Counted from the stretch's first letter, positions 1 through 11,462 are shown. The stretch: DNA of 64,000 bases from Kryptolebias marmoratus (GCF_001649575.2 NC_051443.1:21343427-21407426), one strand, 5' to 3'. Notes: generated from the sequence alone by a model not told the origin. Numbers and translations: made by a program.

Positions 1-278
1 AGATGCACAGGATGTGAGCAAACGTAGTGGGCGAGAACAAAATTTCTCAAACAGCTAACAAAACCTGAGTTGCTTTTCCACATTTTTGGACACATTTAAC
101 ATATACCTTACTGTGTAAATGTTTTAAGCAACCAATTATATTTTTATTCAGAACATCAAACAAGAAGTATGTTTACAGTTTTAACAAGAAAAATGAACAT
201 ATTTTTTATTTTTATTTTGTGAATTATATGGTTATTTATTTAAACTCATATTCTGGCCACATTATATTGAATTTTTGT

Positions 279-370
279 AAAAAAAAAAAAAAAAAAATTC
301 TACACCAAAATTATTTAGGGGGGCTTGAAACCATTTTAGGGGGGCTTCAGCCCCCCTAGTGACGCCACTG
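279..370 (-). repeat. Terminal fragment of a hAT-like DNA transposon
   Basis: Read on the minus strand from 370, the sequence starts CAGTGGCGTCACTAG, which resembles the CAGTGGCG-type ends of hAT-superfamily elements. A near-perfect hairpin follows: 10-base arms TAGGGGGGCT (337-346) and AGCCCCCCTA (349-358) with a 2-base loop. A second copy of TTTAGGGGGGCTT lies at 314-326, and a run of 19 A at 279-297 follows inside the element. No matching 8-bp target-site duplication of the bases after 370 was found upstream, so the other end is either lost or outside the window. The family is assigned from remembered terminal motifs, not from a search. Confidence 0.5.
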
Positions 371-2128
371 ATGTGGACTCTTGTATGGAATACACTCACA
401 TTATTGAAAAAACAAACGAACAAACAAAAAACTACTTAATGCTTGTTTCAGTGCACCGAGCACAGAAGAATCACATCTGTGCTTCTGACTGAGGGACCAT
501 AAGTTATGTTCCGTGAAGCAAAGTCTTTCTCCAACTCTCTTTTCTGTGGGCATTTTATGCACATAAAGATGTTAAAAGAAGGCGACTCATGAATATTATT
601 TACTCCTAGCTAACCAAGGAGGAATAAGGCTGCAGCCATACTTCCCCTTTGTGTAGTAATATGAAGATGAGCAGCGGTCCAAACCATGTTCTGTTGCATG
701 AGGGAGGCAGGTGAGCTTGGTAAAACAAACTGTTATGTCTCCTGCAAAGCCCTATCCGTATTAATAGAGATATTGTTGCTAAATGAAGTCTTTCCTGATG
801 TTTTTGCACCTCTTATCCACATGCAAAATAGCATTTGTGGTGGGAGAAAACAAAACAAAACAAAAAACAGACACTTACAAACACTTTCCAAAATTAAGTT
901 TTGAAAAACTAAAACTTTGACTTTTACTGTATCTTTGTGTATTTGACAAAAGGAGATTTAGTGGAAAACAATGATATCAAACCCCTTTTTTACGACCACT
1001 ATTGCCTTGTGCTATGTGCAGTAAATCACAACAATGTGATGATTTGACCTTTTTTTTTGGTTGGTTATCTTTATCTTGACCCTGTTGTCATAACATATTA
1101 ATTGTTTGCTGAGTGGGTTAATTATTGAGAGGATATAGTAAACGGTGTGTAATAAAAAATGATTACATTTGTTTTACTACAAAAGCCACTCTCAGAATTT
1201 TCTTCCTTTGTAGTTTGATTTTCTGGGAGTACCAATGTTAAGGCCTCCTACTGGTTTAACATGTTTAATTTCAGCTTTTTTTAATTTCTCCATTGTGTTC
1301 TGAATGTATACCTTTGTTTCAATTACAGTGAAAAAAATATCTGTTAAAGAAATGGCATGATGAAGTTGAGGCCTGGGTGAAATTGGTCACATCAATAATC
1401 AACTGGAAGCCCTGTTGCACTTAATAGGTGACTTGACCTACCTCTCCGGTCTCATATATTGGTTTTTTTTTTTTGGTATTTGGCTTTGTTTATTTGCTGA
1501 ATAGCTGGCCGTATTTGAGCTTTTAAACATACCATTTTGGAAATAGTTGGATGGAGAAACGTTTAACAAACAGCACAAGAGGGAGGTCAGTTCAACTTTT
1601 AGTGAAAGGATTTGAATGGAAAACTAAAAGTTAGTCAGACATATATGTTTATGTATTGTAAAATATATATTTTACAAAAAATGTTCTTCACTTACAAAAG
1701 CCTAAATAGTGGACACTTGATAAAAAAATGTTTTACCTAACAATACAAATTATAATTTAAAACATACATGCTTTCAAAAAGAAAATACAATGATTGAAAG
1801 TGAGTGTTGAACCATGTTTAATTTATTAACAACAATACCCCACTAAAAGCATAAAAATATTAGTTTTTTTTATATACAGCTGTATCTTTGCAAATTGGAT
1901 CTTTTGTTGTGAAGAACCTCTCTTTCAAGAATAATCTAAAGATGAAAGCATCTGAACAGAGAGGTTTTAATACACACCGACTTGAGTACTTGTATGCTTC
2001 CTCATTCAAGATAAATCCTTTAGTATTTAAATCACTTCCATTTGCTTTTTTCTACAATTTCTAGTTTCAGCCAGTGGTAAACAGCTAAAATTTTTATATC
2101 ATCTGAAAACATACAAGTCTGTCATTCT
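371..2128. other. AT-rich intergenic sequence, no gene seen
   Basis: This stretch is AT-rich filler with homopolymer runs (T-runs near 1050 and 1461). The open frames at 606-809 and 686-904 are short, overlap each other on opposite strands and show no protein-like pattern. I see no RNA gene, no convincing transposon end and no clear CNE texture. Confidence 0.5.
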
Positions 2129-2380
2129 TCAATGATATACTGCCTCAACTCTTACAAAAGATGCTTCAGTATATGTAATTTTATATTCTCCATTAGTGTC
2201 AGTGTATGTGGATGGTGCTGCCTGTTCAAAGCTTGAAAGAGTGACAGGATGGCCCCTGAGGACACACAATAGATTGATATGATTGCGTCGAGGCTCTGCT
2301 AAAAGTGCTGCTTGACCACTTGAAGAGGCAGAGTGTCTGAACTGGAATAATGGGAGACTGAGATCAGACGCTGTTACCAT
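2129..2380 (-). other. Exon-like open frame of unknown identity
   Basis: An 83-codon minus-strand frame sits in a patch of more balanced composition than its AT-rich surroundings. The translation is not low complexity. Its C-terminal half alternates hydrophobic and polar residues around PVTLSSFEQ and TDTNGEYKITYTEASFVRV, the pattern of a beta-sandwich such as a carboxypeptidase-regulatory-like or transthyretin-like fold. The frame stays open upstream of the Met for about 12 codons to a stop. A possible minus-strand splice acceptor (CTTTTACTCCCACAG) lies near 2452 but is separated from the frame by that in-frame stop; a weaker one lies just before the Met. No neighbouring exon or poly(A) signal stands out. 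An open frame this long can occur by chance, so this is a candidate exon or pseudogene remnant, not a gene call. Confidence 0.15.
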
Positions 2381-3287
2381 GATCCCATCTGCAGTACCAG
2401 ATACTTCTGATCACTCTATAAACCGTCTTTCTTACACACTCTTAAAAGGTCCCCTGTGGGAGTAAAAGTGATGGAAAGAGAGGGAATAATAAGATGGGAG
2501 GATAAGAAGACAAGATGGGATTCCTGGTACCCAACTGGGTTGGACACTTGTAAACACACCGCAGTTCTGACACATCACCCCTCGTGCTAAATAAATGACT
2601 CTTGCTTTGTGTTTGGATTCTCAATTCATTAATTTAACACAAGCTTTAGTTAATATCTAACTTTAGAATAACTAGAATACCTGGATATTATCGTAGTCCA
2701 AAGCCAACAATGACTTGCATTAGCAGTTGAAAATTTCTTCACATCAAGAAATATATAAATTAATTAAAAAAAAAATGATATTATGTAATTAAACACTCCC
2801 TTTCTCTTGCTCACCAGTGGGAATCTGGGAAATTCTTCTCTCATGTTCACCTCTGTTGATGAAGTCACATCATGCAAAAGCTATCCTAGTTATTTTTTTT
2901 TTCTTTTAACTAAACATTTACAGAGTATTTAACAAAACAGACTAAATACATATATTTTTTACTTAAACAAAGCTATCCACATAAAAAAATACCTTCTCAG
3001 ACTCTTATTATCAACACCTAAGAAATAGCTAATTACTTACGCTTGATTATCATCATATCTGTTTTCTGACATTTTTGCTGCTGATCTTAACTCACATCAG
3101 TAATTATTTGGTTGAGAAGTTCAAAATATTTCAAACTCCTACAGACTATAGCTGTTTGACGGATTATGTGTCCATGGCTTTGAGATGGTAAAATGAGTGT
3201 CAGATTCTGATAACTTTTGCTTAAATGGTGAAAGTCTTCATGTGTACGCATGTTAGACAGACCAAGAAACAGGGACATCTGTGTTTG

Positions 3288-3288
<1 letters not shown>
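2381..3288. other. AT-rich intergenic sequence, nothing identified
   Basis: AT-rich filler with A/T runs. The minus-strand frame at 2442-2624 is short and shows no recognisable family. No repeat family or RNA gene is seen. Confidence 0.45.

Positions 3289-3341
<53 letters not shown>
3289..3341. repeat. (CT)n microsatellite with short (GT)n tail
   Basis: A near-perfect CT dinucleotide run (about 22 copies, 3290-3334) passes directly into GTGTGTG. It is a purine strand on the minus side, and the Arg-Glu repeat of the minus-strand frame here is a translation of this tract, not a protein. Confidence 0.95.
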
Positions 3342-3515
3342 GGCACAGTTCATATCTCATGGTGTGTGTTAGGATCTAATTCTCAGTGACAGATAACTGG
3401 TTGGAGCAGCTCTGTGTCAGCTCTGTTTACTCAGGACAGGCCTCCTGGAAATTAGACTTAACTCATAACCACAGGCACCAATTGTCCTCCCTCTACAAAC
3501 ACGTGCGCATGCACC

Positions 3516-3536
3516 CACCCACACACACACACACAC
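3516..3536. repeat. (CA)n microsatellite
   Basis: A CA run follows CACCCACCC. Further scattered ACAC tracts continue to about 3720 and explain the His/Thr-rich reading frame here. GT-rich tracts occur again at 3778-3790. Confidence 0.85.
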
Positions 3537-3869
3537 TTAGACGCATGCAGTTATCTGACAAACACAGGCTTATATCTATGTGGAGAAATTTCAAAAAGAC
3601 TAATATACATGTGGAGTGCACACACATACAGGCAATATTAAACAGAAATGCATGCAGGGAGAAAACAAACTCAAAGATTTCTAGCAGACCCACATACACC
3701 TATACACTGTACCAGAAAACAACTTATTCAGTACCTGTCACCTCTGCTTAATAAATAAGAATTTGGTTTGTGGGGGGGTTGTGTGTGTGTTGAGATTTAA
3801 GGTTTATTTGAGTGTGGCCATTTGTGTGTATGCTCATGTTAGGGAGAAATTGAGACAGGGTGAGCGGAG

Positions 3870-4044
3870 GAGCGAAGCTGTCTAGATTAACCATTTAGTC
3901 GGTGTGGTCAGGCTCCTTAATGAAAACCAATAGAGATTCACCCTGCTTTAATGAACAACACACACCTCACAGCTTCAATTTGCACCTGCAATAAGGCCCT
4001 GTCACTCACCCTGCAATTGTGTGTGTGAGTGTGTGTGTGTGTAA
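3870..4044. promoter_or_regulatory. Candidate CNE followed by (GT)n
   Basis: Between 3880 and 4018 the sequence is non-repetitive and of balanced composition, with TTAATGA and TTTAATGA homeodomain-like cores and a CACCTG E-box. It ends directly in a GT tract at 4019-4042. The CNE status is judged by texture only. Confidence 0.3.
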
Positions 4045-4224
4045 GAGAGAGCAAGAGACTGTAAGAGAGAAGAATAGTCTTATTTTTGTTTTCTTTTCTT
4101 CTGTTCTTATTTTGTGTCCTTTATTTTTAATTGTCTTCGGGTTTTTTTGTACATACTTTTAATTTTCTTCTTCTTCCTCGTTGCTTTTATTTTGTTTTTA
4201 AGAAGTGTGCTTATAGTTTTGTGT

Positions 4225-4437
4225 GTGTTGTTTAGATGTGAACCTAGTGGAGTCAATCTGGCATCTGACACCCCTGATCTTGCTTTTGCAACCAGTAAAC
4301 AACCCTGGCAATCAGAAGCCACCAAATTAATCACTATGTTTGTCACTGAGCTACCGAGTTACACACAAGCTCTCAAACTTGACTGTATTACAAATGGCAA
4401 AACAGTGGACGGCAGGATGATTGGTTTGTCCAATTAA
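4225..4437. other. Balanced-composition block, function unknown
   Basis: A T-rich stretch (4080-4225) gives way to about 200 bp of balanced, non-repetitive sequence. The + frame 4114-4437 is open across both parts, but its first 40 residues are a hydrophobic translation of the T-rich tract. The remainder shows no known domain, so I do not call a gene. It may be a CNE or an old repeat. Confidence 0.25.
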
Positions 4438-4439
4438 AA

Positions 4440-5094
4440 AAAGAAAAAATCCTTGTAAAGAAAAACAAAGTTCTGATAAGAACTTTATTTAATTCAACAT
4501 ACCCCTGAAAGATTTGCTTTTACTTAGATTTACTTTTAATTACAAAGCTGATAATTATTGTGGCTGGCTTTTAGAGGTGAACAGTGACAAGCCCAAAATT
4601 ACTTTATTTTTAAGAAACATTGTATGTATCAATAAATCCCTATAATTGCTGATTTCATGGCATTTACTTATAAGAGTTAAAAAAATCAGTCACATATATA
4701 ATACTGTGAACCTGCACTTTATCTGCATAGTTTGTTAACTTAGTGACTAAGTTTTGTATTGTTATAAAATATACTCCATTTTTTATATAGTGATATAAAA
4801 CAATACAGTGACTAGGAGCAGACATAAGTATTTTATTTTTATTTATTTTATTTTCATACAAATCAGTGGTTGGTTACTATATTGACTCTTTACACACTTT
4901 TGTTAGGATAGAAACCTTTTTTTTTTCTTTTCGAAATGCTCTTCCAGTTGAAAGTTTCTCTGTGTTAACAAAACAAGTTATTTCTCTTTCGCATTGAAGA
5001 AATGAAAACAGTTCTAAATGTGAGGTAGTTTATCAGTTTCTAAGTATATTTAAATACATAACAAAATGTTCTGGACTTCTGATGATATTCAGTT
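4440..5094. other. AT-rich intergenic sequence
   Basis: Low-complexity A/T-rich sequence. The minus-strand frame at 4664-4861 is a translation of AT-rich filler. Nothing else is recognised. Confidence 0.5.
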
Positions 5095-5235
5095 GTTGTC
5101 GCTGACAGCAAAACATTTTACACGAGCCTGCAGAAACTGAATCAGCTGCAAGAACAACAATTAGAGAGCTAAATTAATTAAAGGAAGAAAAGGACAAAAA
5201 AGACAATTATGCAGCTCTCGTCAACTTGAAATGTT
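5095..5235. promoter_or_regulatory. Candidate CNE with SOX-like and TAATTA motifs
   Basis: A block distinct from the flanking AT filler carries TGACAG, a CAGCTG E-box, AACAAT (SOX-type core) next to TTAG, and AAATTAATTAA (homeodomain core) within about 80 bp. This clustering is typical of developmental enhancers. No conservation could be tested. Confidence 0.35.
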
Positions 5236-5610
5236 ATTTGTTTATTCTTTCTTAAATATGTATTCAACAAAGTCATAGTTCTGCTTTTAGAAGAGTAACT
5301 CAACAATTTAGACATAATTTACCAAAAAAAAAGTTTTTATTTAAAAATAATTCTAAAAAATATTAAATAAAAAACAAAACAGTATCAAAGTACATTCATA
5401 GCACTTGATGTTAATGCTTCTTGTACTATTTTTACATGTGTTTGTGATCCCACAATTCTGGGATTTAATGACTGTGTGCTGCTTCACCAAACCTAAATAA
5501 ATCTGTAGACAAAAGCTTCTTTTATTTGTAGTGATAAACTCAACAGATGTTACTCTTTAGGTGATCAGACTGATGCATCTGTGCAACCATGTTTGGGCAT
5601 TAGTAAAAAC

Positions 5611-5626
5611 TACAAGCCGGCTTGTA
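5611..5626. repeat. 16-bp perfect palindrome TACAAGCCGGCTTGTA
   Basis: The 8-base arms TACAAGCC and GGCTTGTA are exact reverse complements with no spacer, in otherwise unremarkable sequence. It could be a dimer binding site or chance. Confidence 0.9.
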
Positions 5627-8204
5627 ATAGGCATCAGTGCTTTTCTAAATGATATACAATTGCTTAAACTATTGTAAAAACAGGATGGCTTTTAGATACA
5701 GCAGGCAGTGAGTGGTTCGAGTTACCTTTCTTGGTAAGCTGATGTAAAATAATGGCAACAGGTCACAGCATGTTATCTGAACAGGTATTTGACCTGTCTG
5801 ACCTGACTGTGTAATGATTAGACTGGCAACATGATCTCTGATGACTGACTAATTTAGCAGCCAGACTCACAGGGATTGAAGAAGATGATTCCTCTGTGTT
5901 TGGAAAGAGACAACAACACCACCTTTTTCCTCTGTATCACTTTCACTTATTTGCTTCTTCAGCTTTACTAAACTTCTTGTTGTCATAACTTTTAATTGTG
6001 CTAGATGTCAGGCCACTATGAATGCTGCTCCTGTGTTCCTAACATTTGCTGTTCATACTGCTAGCAAAGTTACACATATTTTTCTGAATGATTTTGTACT
6101 GATCATTTATTTTACTATTTTTTTTTCTGTAAAAACATCCAGTCTCTTACATAAAGACAACAATCCACAAATGCATAGCTTTTTTTCTTCTCTCTGCCTT
6201 ATGTTTGTCATTTTGGGGTATTATAAACAGAAATTATTTAAAGTTTGTTCCCTTTCATGCTTACCTATGCACACACACACACAGGCTGACTTTCACTTGC
6301 TTCTCAGGTATGGAGCCAGACAGGTGAAACACACACCAGCAGCACATCACCTGAGCCACCTCTTGTACATACTACTACCTTCCACTCTGTTACCTTACCT
6401 TCACAGTGTAACATTTCTTAATAATTACCTCAGCTCACAGAAACGTTGAGAGCTCAAATGGCACTTAGTTGTGCTGGGGTACACATACTACGTAACACCA
6501 AAGGATGGTGGCATCAGTCAGTTAGTGATTTACGGCGGGATTATGTCCACATTTTTAAATTCAGAAAAAAAATATACAATTATGTGTTGTTATCTGGATG
6601 CACCCCATTTCAGAGATAGTTGTTGTTGATGCAACAATTTAATACAATACAATTCACGTTTGCTATATCATTTAAAAAAAAAAAACAAACAAAAAAAAAA
6701 ACAGAAGCTCTACCACATGCTGACAACCACCTGCAGAGAAAAAAAAAAAAAAAAACTGATACGAATTCAAAATGTCAATGTGTCCTTTTTTAACACCACT
6801 GGCACATTCATTGTGACATGCCCACCAGGAAATGCAACTAATGTCATCAAGGTCTAATTATGAGCCAACTCTAACTGTGCTTGAGGCATCATCCATCATA
6901 CTCAGTCCCAGTACTGTCTCTGCCCATATAAAAGCCTATAATCACGCTCTGTCTCAGCTGCTATTTGTCATCCTCTGGCTGGCTGGCTATGTACTAATCA
7001 CTACTATTACAAATATATTAATACACCTAAGGAGCCCCTAATGGCCTCACTCTGGGATATGTTAGCAGTGCTCATTGTTCCCATTTATTTACTGTTATGA
7101 ACTTAAGGTGTTTGAATTTGAGGTCATAAAACCAAACCAACTTTGCACCCTGAAAAATAAAATTAAATGAAAAATAATAATAAAGAAAAAATATAACAAA
7201 TTTTAGTATCTTATAGTGAATGGAGGTGGATGAACAGATGGTAAATCTTGAAAGACTTCTACTTATTTTAAGAAAACTATCATGTACATTTATCAACTCT
7301 CAAGGAGGCTAAATGTAAATGTACTTCAGTTAGCCAAAAGGCAAATTTTTATTGCCTTTTTGCCAGATGTTTGCAAACCATATGTTGCACTCCTCCCTTC
7401 GCAAAAGCTGATTTATCGCCTTTTCTCTATTTATATGTAGCTTCAACCTTCTAGTTCTTAGTATATGCATTTGCTGCCACTTTTTTTTTCCACATCCACT
7501 GCTTTTCTCTTATGTTTATCAAATGTCTCAGTCTTATCTCTTGATCACGTGACTCACAGCAAGTGGAAACTCATACTCGGGTGATCTGGTAACATTCAGA
7601 ATGCAGAATATGTATAAAACAAATAGTTAACAATCCAGTTTTTCACTTGCAAAATCAAACCTGTTTGTTGGAGAATCTTTGTTTTCCCTCGATCAGTTCA
7701 ACTGGGTTTATTCTACTAATCATAGTAAAGTTCATCCCCATTTTTTTTCTTTAACCAAGCCCTGAAAATGGTGGATAGGTTAATGGACACTCCTCTTTCA
7801 ACTTCTGTGAAATCAGCAATTAGTTGCTTCACTTAAATTAAAATTAAAAAGGCAGATTTATTCTGCTTTTCTTTACAGAAGACAAGCTTGTTTAAAATAC
7901 TCCAAGTGCGTATCAGGACACATTTTATGTCCACTTTGAAAATATGTGGGCGGTTTAAATTAAACTTAGAATTATTAACTTCCAAATAAAAGGCTTATTC
8001 TATAAATTTACCTCCATAAATAATGTTGGTTTGTGTTTGTTTTTCTTTTTTAATGAGTATGGGACTTTGGTGGGTTAGTTGGTGTTATAATGTTGGTCCT
8101 GAAATTCAGGTTTTGTTTTATTATATCAGTTTTCACTTGCAACATCACTTATAATAAATGACACAAACATAAAATGAATGGTTGCACAAAGAACAGTTTA
8201 TCTC
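5627..8204. other. AT-rich intergenic sequence with A-runs and short CA tracts
   Basis: No gene is supported. The + frame 6018-6449 (143 codons) has poor residue variety, ends in repeats and matches nothing I recognise. Poly(A)-rich patches at 6672-6702 and 6738-6755 may be retroposon tails, but no body is recognisable. The short blocks 6885-7040 and 7370-7620 are slightly more balanced. Confidence 0.45.
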
Positions 8205-8355
8205 ATCTTTTCAGTCTGGAGCGTTTACTGCACTGCATTGTAAAGTAATAAAGCAGCAAGCGTAGTTTTCACAGGGAGCTAGTAATTATGGGAGCACTGT
8301 GATGAAAAGGTTTTCTCTAGATGGACTAGATTGGCCATTCATTACCAGCTCCCCC
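8205..8355. promoter_or_regulatory. Candidate CNE containing an 80-nt inverted repeat
   Basis: Balanced sequence with TAATTA-like cores. GGGAGCTAGTAAT (8274-8286) is matched in reverse complement by ATTACCAGCTCCC (8341-8353) with one mismatch, and ATGG/CCAT pair just inside, so the transcript could fold into a hairpin with a loop of about 40 nt. It may be a regulatory element or a structured RNA. Confidence 0.35.
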
Positions 8356-8484
8356 GTACACACACACAAACACACACACAAGCTTCAGAGACAATGAAGC
8401 ACAGACTGATTCAATCTGGGCTTGTACTTACAGACAACAATGAGATAATCAAGTAGAGCATTACACTGCACAGCAGAGGGCTGG

Positions 8485-8519
<35 letters not shown>
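8356..8519. repeat. (CA)n and (TG)16 microsatellites
   Basis: Interrupted CA tracts occupy 8357-8381. A clean TG run follows at 8488-8519 after about 100 bp of unique sequence. The apparent His/Thr and Cys/Val frames here are translations of these repeats. Confidence 0.9.
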
Positions 8520-8522
<3 letters not shown>

Positions 8523-9284
8523 GTGTGGGGAGTTTGCTTCATGCCTGTATATTTTTATAGATACAAAATGAACTGTTATTTTTTGTGTGAACTTAATGCT
8601 CATGTTTTAGTTCAAAATATGCAAATGTTTCTCTTTGGTCATCATCCATCCAAGACAAAAAATAAAGAAAAAGAAAACATTTAACTTTTAGCACCAAATC
8701 TTTCTCAGAATAAAGCAGGTCAAGCGGGACTGAATTAAGAGAAGTAGGGTGCCGTTACACTTCTTCGGATTTTTTTTTTTTCCGTCTGAAGAAAAACAGT
8801 CTTTGTCCAGTTAAACAGAAATAAAAGAAAACGTGGAAATATCCATACCATACCAGTAGGTGGCAATACCTTTGACATTGATAACATCAAAATACAAAGA
8901 ACATTTTGAGCCTGGTGGAGGATTTTCCCAAAACAACACATAAATTGAGCAATCCTTTTGAGCATGAGCCAACATAACTCAAATTAGAAAAATCAGAGAT
9001 GGAGTTTATCTCAACTTTTGTTATGAATGAGAAAAGCAGAAAATCTTAGCACTTGTTTTATTGTTTTTTTCTTAGCTAATATTTCACACAATTTGTGTAA
9101 GTGGAAAGTTGCAAGTAAATAAGATACTAAGTATATTTATTTATTTATTTTTTATAATTGCTCAATTTCAAACAAGCTCCTCATGTACCCTCTGTGGAGC
9201 CTTTTTAGATTTTACGCTTTTTTGGACAGATCTGTTTAAACTGTTCATATTTTATTTATTTATTTTCCCTCTGACATAATGACA
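8520..9284. other. AT-rich intergenic sequence
   Basis: AT-rich filler with T-runs (8770-8782) and TTTA repeats (9133-9151). Nothing gene-like is seen. Confidence 0.5.
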
Positions 9285-9490
9285 CATACACATTGATGTG
9301 GTGAGCTGCCTGCGAAGGATGTAAGAGAGAGCGATGCTACGCCATGGTCCTTTGGGAACTAGATCTAATACAACATAATAAAAGACAGGCAACGGGAGGG
9401 GACTTAGATGTTTTTATTGAGGCATAAGACACCCCTCATTGATGCGTGCATGTCTAGTTGATGTGTGTGTCTGCCGTTTAGTGGCTGGAG
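9285..9490. promoter_or_regulatory. Candidate CNE
   Basis: About 200 bp of non-repetitive, relatively GC-rich sequence between AT-rich flanks, ending at CTGCCGTTTAGTGGCTGG. It includes AATAAAAGA and GCGTGCATG motifs. It is called by texture only. Confidence 0.3.
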
Positions 9491-10235
9491 AAGAAAATCT
9501 GCACGGTTTGTTGTCAGAGCATATTTCCATCAGTATAAGCTGAAGAAAAAACAGTTGAAGATTAAAACATTTATTCTGAGAACTGGAAAAAAAATCCTTT
9601 AAACATATAAAATAATTAAAAATTGCATTTTCTGCAAAAGTGCAAAGTTTTGGCTGACTGCCTAAGCATTTATTGAAGAAGCTAAAACTGAATTGTTAAA
9701 GTTAAAACAAGCAGAACGAAACAAAAAATTAGCCCAAAAGGTTGCTAAAATGATATCAATGCATGTTTGAGTGGTTAACCCACTGCGTTCTTGATCTCAA
9801 CACAGATTTCACATATTAAGAAGTCTTCCATGTGTCTAATTTTATTTTTTTATTTAGTCTTCCAATTCTGTTATTTACTTAAAATGCCCATGCAAATCTA
9901 AATATATGTTCAGCAACATAAACATTGCAAAAACAATTCACATTGTTCACTAATAAGTAAAGATTTACAACACAGTTTCAAATCTACTTGACTTAGATTG
10001 TACCTGTATTAAGTGGTGTTCAGTATAAATATTATATGAAAATTAATTTTGATAAGCCCTGGCATTTTATAATCAGGTAGACATAAAGTTTTACGTGAGC
10101 AAAACAAATCAGTGTTTAATCAGATGTCAGCACTAACTGATCTGTAATATCAAACAGGCTTAACCATCAGAAAATATTTATCAATTCTCCTCATCTATCA
10201 GTCAGTCAGTTCTTCTCTCCTCCTTTTTTTCCTCT
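9491..10235. other. AT-rich intergenic sequence
   Basis: Filler with A/T runs. No ORF, repeat family or motif cluster is recognised. Confidence 0.5.
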
Positions 10236-10430
10236 TGATCCTTTGACCACCATCTATAAAGGTCAAAGGCCAAGGCTGAGGGTCAGATTGATGTTGCTAA
10301 GGAGTCATACGACCCGCCTGACTGTTTTTCTCAGTTTAAGCAGGTGGAAAGAACGTGATTGTGTTAGCTTGATTGGTGGTGCTTGCCTCAGACCTTCATG
10401 TTGTCACAGTGACAAGAACACATTTCAATA
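10236..10430. promoter_or_regulatory. Candidate enhancer with TCF/LEF or nuclear-receptor inverted repeat
   Basis: CCTTTGACC (10240-10248) and GGTCAAAGG (10261-10269) form a perfect 9-bp inverted repeat with a 12-bp spacer. The right arm overlaps AGGTCA-A-AGGCCA (10260-10272), a DR1 arrangement of the type bound by HNF4, RXR and COUP-TF receptors. CTTTGA is also a TCF/LEF-type core. The surrounding block is non-repetitive. The factor is inferred from motifs alone. Confidence 0.4.
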
Positions 10431-10514
10431 GGTCTAATGTGAAAGCTGTCAATACTCCTGATCCAAACCACAATGCTTCATAGGAGGTTGTTGCCCTTTG
10501 GCTGGTTGGACTGT

Positions 10515-10547
10515 GTCTCTGTGTGTGTTTGTGTGTGTGTGTGTGTG
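10515..10547. repeat. (GT)n microsatellite
   Basis: Interrupted GT run. It accounts for the Cys-Val run in the + frame across it. Confidence 0.9.
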
Positions 10548-11284
10548 CATTTACAGATTGCAAGCATGAGAACTTTCATACAGATGTGTTCAGATGTGTG
10601 TGTGCTAACTGTCAGATGCACGCTCTTACACATCAGCCTGAAGAAAATAAAGGAACAAACATTGATTGGCTTGTTCATGAGAATTGACTCATTATAAACA
10701 TTTTTATAGTTAGCTATTTATTGCTTTTACAGTGTGGTATTTTAGTTATATTGTAAGAACTTTTTTTTTCTTGTTTGTTTCATCAGTAATTGCTTTAACA
10801 AGCTGGGCTGCCTTTTGTTTGCTATGTTTTTTTCTAAAATGTATTTAAATTTGACAGTGTGTGGAAAAAAAAATATATATTTCCAATTGGTCTCTGAAGA
10901 CAACTGGGATAGAGGCTAAGCCTTTGTAGATGTAAATGTAGATGAAGTATAATTTAGGCTCAATCATGTACTTGCAGTTTCAACTTATTTGCTTTTCTCC
11001 ACAGTGAGGTACAACATGATTTTCACCAGCTATTTATTTAATGTGTGTCTGATTACTTTCTCCCAGTTGTGTTTTTACGTTGATAAATTGTCCTTGTTGC
11101 TTCATGCTAATAAAAGGTTTCAAATTCCCGGTTTTATTTAAATAATAATAATAATAAAAGTCGGCTCCTTATATCACTAGATATTACACAATTATTACTG
11201 GGCAATAGTACCCTAGTGGTTGTTGTGTGTTTGTTTATACGTGTGGCCATGGTTGTTTAAATAGGTGTCACTGAGCAGTGTGTT
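10548..11284. other. AT-rich intergenic sequence with (AAT)n
   Basis: AT-rich filler including an AAT trinucleotide run at 11140-11157. No gene is seen. Confidence 0.5.
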
Positions 11285-11462
11285 ACTGAGCGGCATCCCT
11301 CTGATACTTCCTCTCAGCACCAAAGATCAGACAGTACTCTACACATACAGACCCCCCCACACCCCCAGGGGATTATCAGATCCCCTCAGATCCTCTCAAA
11401 GCCCCAGACTGAAGTGGAAGTCACTTTGGGTTTTATTTACTTGTTCTGGAAAGGCCTGACTG
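11285..11462. promoter_or_regulatory. Candidate CNE
   Basis: C-rich, non-repetitive block. AGGGGAT and ATCCCCT flank a short spacer near 11367-11385, giving a small dyad. The + frame 11265-11459 spans it but shows no domain. Regulatory status is inferred from texture. Confidence 0.3.

Noticed and set aside
3087..3353. Arg-Glu repeat frame
   Set aside because: It translates the (CT)n microsatellite on the minus strand.
4114..4437. Signal-anchor-like + frame as a small membrane protein
   Set aside because: The hydrophobic start is a T-rich tract read in frame; the rest shows no family and no splice context.
6018..6449. 143-codon + frame as a gene
   Set aside because: AT-rich translation with a CA-derived His/Thr segment; no recognisable motif or conserved pattern.
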